Shown here: piece by piece, positions 58,016 through 64,000 of the stretch | Layout of the letters: each line of letters starts with the position of its first letter | Numbering within the stretch: the stretch's first letter is position 1 | Assembly (NCBI GenBank): GCA_934572335.1 | Contig: CAKTKU010000007.1 | Location: 14,297 to 78,296 of the forward strand | Origin: an uncultured Oscillospiraceae bacterium | GTDB taxonomy: Bacteria; Bacillota; Clostridia; Oscillospirales; Oscillospiraceae | DNA: 64,000 bases | Reading direction: 5' to 3' | Position numbers and translations under genes: made by a program | The notes under the pieces: generated by a model | Databases searched by the model: none | What the model was told of the DNA's origin: nothing | What the model saw: the letters and a program-made list of their open reading frames with translations, nothing else

Positions 58016-59728
58016 ATGGCAAGAAGCCAAGGCGCGGCGCTGGACAGGAAAAAGCTGATGGCTGACCCCATTATGGTCACCACCATCGTCGTGCTCATCA
58101 CGTTTTTGACTTTGTTTATTCTCTATCCTCTGGCGATACTGCTGGTGGATAGCTTTGTGAGCGATAACGGGCTCACGTTTGATATATTCAGGCGCATTTT
58201 CGATATGCCGTCCTTCACAAGGGCGATCGGCAACACGCTCAAGGTCGGCTTCCTCGTCGGCATTCTGTCCGCCCTCATCGGGCTTTTGTTTGCCTATGTG
58301 GAGGTCTATGTCAGAATGAACCGCTTCGTCGGCGGGCTTTTCAAGGTGGTCTCCATGCTGCCAGTCGTCTCGCCGCCGTTCGTGCTGTCGCTGTCGATGA
58401 TAATGCTCTTCGGCAAGGCGGGCATCATCACGCGCTTCATCCTCGGCATATACGACAACAGCGTCTACGGCTACTGGGGCATCGTCATTGTCCAGACGCT
58501 CACGTTCTTCCCAGTGTGCTACATGATGCTCAAGGGGCTTTTGAAGAACATCGACCCCTCGCTTGAGGAGGCCGCGCGCGACATGGGCGCAAGCCGCATG
58601 AAGGTGTTCACCAGCGTCACGCTCCCGCTGATGCTGCCCGGTCTCGGCAACGCCTTCCTCGTCACGTTTATCGAGTCTATCGCGGACTTTGCCAACCCCA
58701 TGATAATCGGCGGCTCGTATGACACCCTCGCCACGACCATCTACCTCCAAATCACCGGCGCTTACGATAAGGCCGGCGCGGCGGCGATGGCTGTGGTGCT
58801 GCTGTGCATCACGCTTGCGATGTTCGCCGTGCAGAAGTATTATCTCGAGGCTAAGACCGCCGCCACCCTCACGGGCAAGGCGTCCCGCGGCAGAATGCTC
58901 ATTGAGGACAAGAGCGTCCGCGCGCCGCTGACGGTGCTGTGCTCGCTCGCGGCGATGTTCGTCATCCTCATGTACATCTGCGTGCCCATCGGCGCGTTCT
59001 TCCCGACATGGGGCTATAAGTTCTTCCCGCTGACCGGCAAGTGGTTCCAGCTCGTCTTCACGCGCTACCACGGCTTCCAGGCATTCCGCGATTCGTTCGT
59101 CCTCTCGCTCATTGCCGCGCCCATCACCGCGCTTTTGAGCATGATAATCTCTTACCTCGTCGTCAAGCGTAAGTTCAAGTCCAAGGGCTTCATCGAGGCG
59201 GTCTCCATGCTCGCCATGGCCGTCCCCGGCACGGTCCTCGGTGTCGGCTATATCCGCGGCTTCGCCGGCGGCGTGTTCCACACGGGATTTTTGCAGGGAA
59301 TATACGGCACGGGACTGATCCTCATCATCGTGTTCGTCGTCCGCTCTCTGCCCACCGGCACGCGCAGCGGCATCTCCGCCCTGCGCCAGATCGACAAATC
59401 CATCGAGGAATCCGCTTACGACATGGGCGCTGACAGCTTCAAGGTCTTCATGACGGTTACGCTGCCGCTCATCAAGGATTCGTTCCTCTCCGGTCTCGTC
59501 ACGGCGTTCGTGCGCAGCATAACCGCGATCTCCGCCATCATTCTTCTCGTCACGCCGCAGTTTCTGCTCATCACCGTGCAGATCAACGAGTTTGCCGAGA
59601 AAGGCTCTTACAGCCTTGCCTGCGCGTTCGCGACCATCCTTATCGTGATAACCTACGGCGCGGTGCTGCTGATGAATCTCTTTATCAAGCACTTCGGCAC
59701 CAGCAAAAAAATAAAGGAGGATTCGTAA
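58016..59728 (+). CDS. ABC transporter permease, fused two-domain
   Basis: A 570-residue membrane protein with two permease modules of about six helices each (about 65-270 and 355-560). The EAA loops are PSLEEAARDMGASRMKVFTS and KSIEESAYDMGADSFKVFMT. It is similar in layout to the permease of the first ABC operon. It is 3 bases before the ATPase gene and partners with it and the binding protein upstream. Confidence 0.92.
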   Translation: MARSQGAALDRKKLMADPIMVTTIVVLITFLTLFILYPLAILLVDSFVSDNGLTFDIFRRIFDMPSFTRAIGNTLKVGFLVGILSALIGLLFAYVEVYVRMNRFVGGLFKVVSMLPVVSPPFVLSLSMIMLFGKAGIITRFILGIYDNSVYGYWGIVIVQTLTFFPVCYMMLKGLLKNIDPSLEEAARDMGASRMKVFTSVTLPLMLPGLGNAFLVTFIESIADFANPMIIGGSYDTLATTIYLQITGAYDKAGAAAMAVVLLCITLAMFAVQKYYLEAKTAATLTGKASRGRMLIEDKSVRAPLTVLCSLAAMFVILMYICVPIGAFFPTWGYKFFPLTGKWFQLVFTRYHGFQAFRDSFVLSLIAAPITALLSMIISYLVVKRKFKSKGFIEAVSMLAMAVPGTVLGVGYIRGFAGGVFHTGFLQGIYGTGLILIIVFVVRSLPTGTRSGISALRQIDKSIEESAYDMGADSFKVFMTVTLPLIKDSFLSGLVTAFVRSITAISAIILLVTPQFLLITVQINEFAEKGSYSLACAFATILIVITYGAVLLMNLFIKHFGTSKKIKEDS

Positions 59729-59731
59729 GCT

Positions 59732-60808
59732 ATGGAAAAAGTGAAAAAAGGCATCCGTTTGGAGCATATTTCAAAGATATATCAGGACCCCAAAACCGGC
59801 AAGGACTTCTATGCCGTCAAGGATACCTCCCTTGTGATCGAGCCCGGCTCGTTCGTCACGCTGCTCGGCCCGTCCGGCTGCGGCAAAACCACCACCCTGC
59901 GCATGATCGCCGGCTTTGAAAGCCCGGACGAGGGCGAAATATACCTCGGCGATGAGCCGATAAACGAGCTCACCCCCAATAAGCGTGACACCGCCATGGT
60001 GTTCCAGAGCTACGCCCTCCTCCCGCACTACAATGTTTTTGATAACGTCGCCTACGGGTTAAAGCTGCGCAAGCTGCCCAAGGACGAGATTCACAAGCGC
60101 GTCATGGACATCCTCCATCTTGTCGAGCTTGACGGCATGGAGGGGCGCATGACGAACCAGCTCTCCGGCGGTCAGCAGCAGCGCGTCGCGCTTGCCCGCG
60201 CGCTCGTTATCGAGCCGTCTGTCCTGCTCTTTGATGAGCCGCTCTCCAACCTCGACGCGAAGCTCCGCGTCTCCATGCGCACGGAGATCCGCCGTATTCA
60301 GCAGGAGGTCGGCATCACCGCCATCTACGTCACCCATGACCAGAGCGAGGCTATGGCGCTCTCCGACAATATCATCGTCATGGACAAGGGCGTCGTTGCC
60401 CAGATGGGCACGCCGCAGGAGATTTATTATCATCCTGTCAATGAATTCGTTGCCGACTTCATCGGCGAGGCGAACTTCCTCCGCGGCACCATGACCGGGC
60501 GCGACGACGGCGGCGTAACGCTCACTGTCGGCGGCAGCAGTGTGCGCGTCGCGGGGCGCGACGGCATGGAGATCGGCAAGGAGTACACGGTCGTGCTCCG
60601 CCCCGAGGCGGCAAAGCTCGCCGACGAGGGCGGTCTGCCGTGCAAAGTCGTGCTCAGCTGCTTCATGGGCTCTTACCAGAATTATCATGTCATGGTAGGC
60701 GACACGCTCGTCAAGCTTGAGGAGCCGAACCCGCAGAACAAACGCATCTATTCCGTCGGCGAGGAGTGCCATCTGGTGTTCGCGCCCGAGATGGTGCACG
60801 TGCTCTGA
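59732..60808 (+). CDS. ABC transporter ATP-binding protein
   Basis: A 358-residue ATPase with Walker A GPSGCGKT (46-53), signature LSGGQ (144-148), Walker B VLLFDEP (164-170), switch His in YVTHDQSEAM and a C-terminal TOBE domain (about 245-358, with YTVVLRPEAAKLAD). An AAGGAGG site precedes ATG 59732. The following ROK-like gene is 27 bases away and likely cotranscribed. Confidence 0.93.
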   Translation: MEKVKKGIRLEHISKIYQDPKTGKDFYAVKDTSLVIEPGSFVTLLGPSGCGKTTTLRMIAGFESPDEGEIYLGDEPINELTPNKRDTAMVFQSYALLPHYNVFDNVAYGLKLRKLPKDEIHKRVMDILHLVELDGMEGRMTNQLSGGQQQRVALARALVIEPSVLLFDEPLSNLDAKLRVSMRTEIRRIQQEVGITAIYVTHDQSEAMALSDNIIVMDKGVVAQMGTPQEIYYHPVNEFVADFIGEANFLRGTMTGRDDGGVTLTVGGSSVRVAGRDGMEIGKEYTVVLRPEAAKLADEGGLPCKVVLSCFMGSYQNYHVMVGDTLVKLEEPNPQNKRIYSVGEECHLVFAPEMVHVL

Positions 60809-60835
60809 TATAACGAACTGAACGGAGACATTTGT

Positions 60836-62575
60836 ATGTTTCAGCAATGGATAGCGTCCGCGAAGGCGGACGAGCCGGTGTGGCTCGATGAGGTGAGCCG
60901 CGCCTGCGCTGCGGCGGACGGCTGCGCTCCCGTTGTGCTTGAGCTTACACTCTTTGATGGGAAAAAGCGCGCATTCACGCGCTTTTTTCCGTCTTGGAGC
61001 AGTGAGGACGAGCGCCGCTTCGTGCGGGAGTATCTGTGCGCGTGCGTGTTCAACACGCTCTCCGCGCTCGGCGGCAGCTGCCTGACGTTTTATTATGACC
61101 TCCAGAACGCGCCTCTTGATGCGCTCATCGGCGAGCTTGACGGGCTTTTTCGCCCGGAGAATGCGGAGGAGAGCGGCTACGGCAAGATCGTCCGCGAGGC
61201 GGACAGGGTATGCGCCTTTCTCGGGCGGGAGCGCTTCCACTTCGCGCGGCGCGCTCTCGCGGAGTATGAGGCGCAGCCGCCGGTGCCGCGCCGCCGCGCT
61301 GCCGACCTTGCGCAGACCCTGCGCACCACCGCCGCGTGCGCGGATACGCGCGTGTGCTGCGGCGTGGATGTGGGCGGCACGGATATAAAGCTCGCCGTCG
61401 CGGCAAACGGCGCGCTCGTCTGCACGCGCGAATATGACTGGAACCCGGCGGAGTTCCCGCTGGTGCAGCAGCTTATAGACCCGATCCTGCTCCTCACGCG
61501 CCTTATGCGCGCCTGTGCGGCGGATCATATCGTCAACGGCGCGATAGGGGAGGGGCTGCAGGCGGCGCTTGACAAAAACACGCCGGACGCTGTGACACTG
61601 CGTGCCGTTGAGGAAGCCGAGGCGCGCCTCGGCGCGGATATAAATGTGCTCGACAGCGTGGGGCTCAGCTTCCCGGATGTCGTCGTACGCGACGCAATCG
61701 TCGGCGGTGAAACGCCCAAGACCCATGGCATGCGCGCCAATCGCGCACTCGACTATGAGGCGCAGTTCGCGCGGCTCACGCGGCTCGCCTCCGCGCTTGA
61801 GGCGCTCTGCCGCGCGCCGGGACATGTCCGCGTGACGAATGACGGCAACATGGCGGCGTATACTGCCGCGATGGAGCTTGCGCACAGCGAGCGCGCAGCA
61901 CTTGTGCAAAACGGCGTATTTGCCCACTCTCTCGGCACCGATCTCGGCGCGGGCTGGCTCAACGCGGCGGGGGAGATACCCGAGTATTCGCTTGAGCTGT
62001 ACGACAGCATTGTCGACCTCGGCAGCTGGGTCAGCCGTGATTACGCGCCGGATGACCTGCGCTGTGTGCGCAATGAAAATTCGGGGCTGTGCACCGTGCG
62101 GCGCTATCTCGGTCAGGCGGGCGTGTTCCGTATGGCGTGGAACGCCGAGCCCGCGCTGCTCGACGGCTTCACCGCGCGCGACGGGGATAAGCTCGTCATC
62201 CGCTCCGCGCCGGAGGATATGCGCAAGCCCTGTCTTGAGCACATCATGGCGATGGCGGAGCAGGGCGACGCCGCGGCGGAAGGGGTATTCCGCGCCGTCG
62301 GGCGCGCGCTGGCGCACGTGACGGCGGAGGCGGCGCTGCTGCTTGAGCCGGAGACGGATATGCGCTTTCTCTTCGGGCGCTTTGTCAAGCGCCGCCGATG
62401 CTTTGAGCTGATATGCGAGGGCTTTGCGGCGGTGCTGCCGGGCATCACGCTCGCCGCGGCGGACAGCGGCCTCGCCTGTACGCCGCTCATGCGCCAACTT
62501 GACGCGATGCCTGACGTGACCGTCGCCCAGTTCGGACAGGCCGTCGGCGCGGTGTACTACGGCTTGGAGCGCTGA
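60836..62575 (+). CDS. ROK/ASKHA-type kinase-like protein with a long N-terminal extension
   Basis: A 579-residue protein. Residues about 174-579 have an actin-like ATPase fold: GVDVGGTDIKLAV is the phosphate-1 motif, VRVTNDGNMAAYTAAMELA has the catalytic-type Asp of ROK kinases, and AHSLGTDLGAGWLN is the phosphate-2 motif. The usual ROK zinc-binding HCxC-like motif is not evident. The first ~170 residues are of unknown type. Sugar kinases of this superfamily phosphorylate hexoses or amino sugars. The link to the upstream transporter suggests it handles the imported compound. Confidence 0.78.
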   Translation: MFQQWIASAKADEPVWLDEVSRACAAADGCAPVVLELTLFDGKKRAFTRFFPSWSSEDERRFVREYLCACVFNTLSALGGSCLTFYYDLQNAPLDALIGELDGLFRPENAEESGYGKIVREADRVCAFLGRERFHFARRALAEYEAQPPVPRRRAADLAQTLRTTAACADTRVCCGVDVGGTDIKLAVAANGALVCTREYDWNPAEFPLVQQLIDPILLLTRLMRACAADHIVNGAIGEGLQAALDKNTPDAVTLRAVEEAEARLGADINVLDSVGLSFPDVVVRDAIVGGETPKTHGMRANRALDYEAQFARLTRLASALEALCRAPGHVRVTNDGNMAAYTAAMELAHSERAALVQNGVFAHSLGTDLGAGWLNAAGEIPEYSLELYDSIVDLGSWVSRDYAPDDLRCVRNENSGLCTVRRYLGQAGVFRMAWNAEPALLDGFTARDGDKLVIRSAPEDMRKPCLEHIMAMAEQGDAAAEGVFRAVGRALAHVTAEAALLLEPETDMRFLFGRFVKRRRCFELICEGFAAVLPGITLAAADSGLACTPLMRQLDAMPDVTVAQFGQAVGAVYYGLER

Positions 62576-62582
62576 TAGACAG

Positions 62583-62613
62583 AAAAAATCTCCCGTCTAT
62601 AAAGACGGGAGAT
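62583..62613. terminator. Terminator between convergent kinase and TetR genes
   Basis: ATCTCCCGTCT (62588-62598) and AGACGGGAGAT (62603-62613) are perfect arms around ATAA. The A-run at 62583-62588 gives a good U-tract for the minus-strand TetR gene. Confidence 0.85.
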
Positions 62614-62627
62614 AACTATATCGGGCT

Positions 62628-63329
62628 TTATTTTTCTGCGGGCAAGCCAAGCGCGGCGCGGTATCCTGCTTCCGCACGGCTTATCGTCTCCTGGATTATC
62701 CGCTCCGCGGCGGAGTGCAGGTCGAGCGCGAGCACCTTTTTGATGACCTCGTCCTGCTTTGACTGCGGCACGTGATATATCGTCATGCAGCAGCTCAGAT
62801 AGCGCTGGAGCTTCTGCTCAATGGTAAAGTACAGATTGCAGTGCTGCGCCATGAAACCGCGCGTGATGCCGCCGGAGGCAATGTCAAGCTCGTAGAAATC
62901 CTTTAGCTCTGTGCCCGGCATGTACGGGGCGAATATCTGCATGAGCTTCTGTGCGGTGTTTGTATAGATGTATTCCAGCGTTGACGGCAGAGTGTACGCC
63001 ATCACGTACAGCTCCCTCAGCGGCTCCGACAGCTCCGTGATGTGTATTTGCAGCGCGGTCTCCGTCGCGTACAGCAGCACCGGATCGTCCTCGCCTACGA
63101 GCTGCCCGGTCATGCTGAACTGGTTGCTGAACATCTCGCCCGTCAGTCTCAGCAGCAGCGCTTCCTTGCTCTCGAACGAGGCGAAGAAAGACGTGGGAGA
63201 CATTCCCGCCGCCTGTGATATGGATGCCGTCGTCGTCTTTTCGTAGCCGTTTTCGAGAAACAGCTTTATTCCGGCATGAATGAGCTTGTTCTCTCTCGCC
63301 AGACCCTTTGCCTGAATACCCTTTGGCAT
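62628..63329 (-). CDS. TetR-family transcriptional regulator
   Basis: A 233-residue regulator. The N-terminal HTH is LARENKLIHAGIKLFLENGYEKTTTASISQAAGMSPTSFF (quoted in two overlapping halves here: LIHAGIKLFLENGYEKTT and ISQAAGMSPTSFFASF), and a ligand-binding helical domain follows. ATG 63329 is chosen over a far in-frame start because GGAGG lies eight bases upstream. It converges on the ABC operon 2 and may control it, but no operator is apparent there. Confidence 0.9.
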   Translation of the reverse strand: MPKGIQAKGLARENKLIHAGIKLFLENGYEKTTTASISQAAGMSPTSFFASFESKEALLLRLTGEMFSNQFSMTGQLVGEDDPVLLYATETALQIHITELSEPLRELYVMAYTLPSTLEYIYTNTAQKLMQIFAPYMPGTELKDFYELDIASGGITRGFMAQHCNLYFTIEQKLQRYLSCCMTIYHVPQSKQDEVIKKVLALDLHSAAERIIQETISRAEAGYRAALGLPAEK

Positions 63330-63644
63330 TGTGAAAACCTCCATGCGCGCTTTGCCGCGCAAATAGTTGTTTAAAATTTCTGTGGACAGGGGAGAGCAGC
63401 GCCCCTGCGGCGCTGTGTGTCCGCCGCGTGGGAGCGATAAGTATTTCCCTGTATGTTAAAATCATTATATCACATTTTGGCGCACGCCACAATATCAAGA
63501 ATTGTCTCCTGTTTCGCGCTTCTCCGGTATTCTGTGCGCCGCTTAGTGCTGCTCCGGAAAAATGGCGAAAAAATTTTAATTTGGGTCTTGCAATTTTGCG
63601 GGGGATGTGCTAATATAATCAAGCGCTGAAAATGAAATATGTAT

Positions 63645-63720
63645 CCGGGTGTAGCGCAGATGGTAGCGCGCTTGAATGGGGTTCAAGAGGCCGCTGGTTC
63701 AAATCCAGTCACTCGGACCA
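63645..63720 (+). tRNA. tRNA-Pro (anticodon GGG)
   Basis: Acceptor arms CCGGGTG and CACTCGG pair, with CCA encoded at the end. The D-arm has GCGC..GCGC, the anticodon stem is CTTGA/TCAAG with loop ATGGGGT (anticodon GGG, reading CCC and CCU), and the T-arm is CTGGTTCAAATCCAG. A TTGCAA at 63588 and TAATAT at 63611 (17-base spacer) form a likely promoter. A terminator follows directly. Confidence 0.93.
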
Positions 63721-63723
63721 AAA

Positions 63724-63760
63724 AAACACAGTCGTCACAGAGTGGCGGCTGTGTTTTTTT
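63724..63760 (+). terminator. Terminator of tRNA-Pro
   Basis: AAACACAG TCGTCAC and GTGGCGG CTGTGT form a two-part hairpin with a long T-run. Confidence 0.85.
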
Positions 63761-63779
63761 AATCTAAATGCGGGTATAT

Positions 63780-63798
63780 GAACCAGCGGCCTCTTGAA
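63780..63798 (-). repeat. Inverted copy of part of tRNA-Pro
   Basis: A 19-base exact reverse complement of the tRNA-Pro anticodon-stem 3' side through the T-stem start (63682-63700). It begins a hairpin-rich stretch up to 63857. Confidence 0.85.
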
Positions 63799-63846
63799 AA
63801 TATAAATTGGCCGCCAAGCGGCCAAGGCGGCATAGGTGCCGCCGCC

Positions 63847-63882
63847 GGCCGCTGGTTCAAATCCAGTCACTCGGACCAAAAA
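63847..63882 (+). repeat. Direct repeat of the tRNA-Pro 3' end (possible attachment site)
   Basis: A 36-base exact copy of 63689-63724 covering the variable/T-arm, acceptor strand, CCA and following As. Copies of a tRNA 3' end are the usual mark of integrase attachment sites. Only the 3' part is present, so it is not a second tRNA. Confidence 0.8.
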
Positions 63883-64000
63883 GTGACGGAAATTTAGTGG
63901 TTTTTCTAAATTTCCGTCATTTCTTTGGAGCTTTAGCGAAAATAAACCCCCAGTTCAACTGGGGGTCAATAAAAAGAACTTAAAGTATATACAGGGAAAG
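63883..64000 (+). other. Hairpin-rich end of the window, no gene seen
   Basis: Two further inverted repeats follow the tRNA copy: GTGACGGAAATTTAG with CTAAATTTCCGTCAT (63883-63921), and CCCCCAGTT with AACTGGGGG (63947-63965). The rest is AT-rich. No coding sequence is visible before the window ends. Confidence 0.6.

Noticed and set aside
58010..59767. A 585-codon minus-strand frame rich in His, Glu, Asp and Arg
   Set aside because: It is the mirror of the permease gene. Hydrophobic codons read backwards give such charged sequence.
60059..62497. An 812-codon open frame on the minus strand
   Set aside because: It is opposite the ABC ATPase and ROK-like kinase, both with intact motifs. Its composition is typical of a shadow frame.
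63847..63882. A second tRNA-Pro
   Set aside because: Only the T-arm and acceptor 3' strand are present. There is no D-arm or anticodon arm in the proper order.

Overview
The window is a GC-rich (by eye about 60%) chromosomal segment of a Gram-positive anaerobe of the class Clostridia. The best guess is an Oscillospiraceae/Ruminococcaceae-type gut bacterium. Supporting signs are the gene order infB-rbfA-nrnA-truB-ribF, a dimeric single-chain glycyl-tRNA synthetase, pgk-tpiA-gpmI, a GGGtGRT-family gene next to a NifU-like gene, a Clostridia-style 6S RNA candidate, a DUF1292 gene, a BofC-like gene and sortase-built pili. No taxon marker was searched, so this is inference.

Layout. 1-3.4 kb: end of infB and the ribosome-maturation/tRNA-modification/flavin operon. 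3.4-7 kb: a lipoprotein, a DUF364-type protein, a hicAB toxin-antitoxin pair whose promoter lies in a perfect palindrome, and a collagen-like protein. 7-12.5 kb: cell-wall genes (SH3-NlpC/P60 hydrolase, class A PBP), a BofC-like protein, a DUF1292 protein and a 6S RNA candidate. 12.8-15.6 kb: larB-larE-larC for the nickel-pincer cofactor, without larA. 15.7-19.8 kb: a partner-switching operon (kinase, STAS antagonist, MATE transporter fused to a GHKL ATPase-like domain, PP2C phosphatase). 20-21.4 kb: smpB, ppiB and ssrA (tmRNA). 21.4-23 kb: lower-GC accessory genes including a Fic protein with a repeat-rich operator. 23-25.7 kb: envelope polysaccharide genes. 25.8-29.3 kb: glyS and nadE. 29.3-38.8 kb: a pilus island (tip adhesin, backbone pilin, two class C sortases, a minor pilin, and a third sortase broken by a frameshift at its catalytic cysteine). 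38.9-43.5 kb: a ferric/organophosphate-type ABC operon with a HAD phosphatase. 43.8-46.5 kb: a MATE pump and a lysozyme-domain lipoprotein, followed by an extremely AT-rich repeat tract. 46.7-48.7 kb: an FMN hydroxy-acid oxidase and a radical SAM enzyme. 48.9-54.8 kb: trmL, the lower-glycolysis operon, and the NifU-like/GGGtGRT pair. 54.9-56.5 kb: an O-antigen-ligase-like protein. 56.6-63.3 kb: a second ABC operon with a ROK-like kinase and a convergent TetR gene. 63.6-64 kb: tRNA-Pro followed by partial direct and inverted copies of itself and a run of hairpins, resembling an integration boundary.

The most interesting units are the partner-switching operon carrying a transporter-ATPase fusion, the NifU-like/GGGtGRT pair of unknown function, the sortase frameshift, the autoregulatory-looking palindromes at hicAB and fic, and the rearranged tRNA-Pro end.
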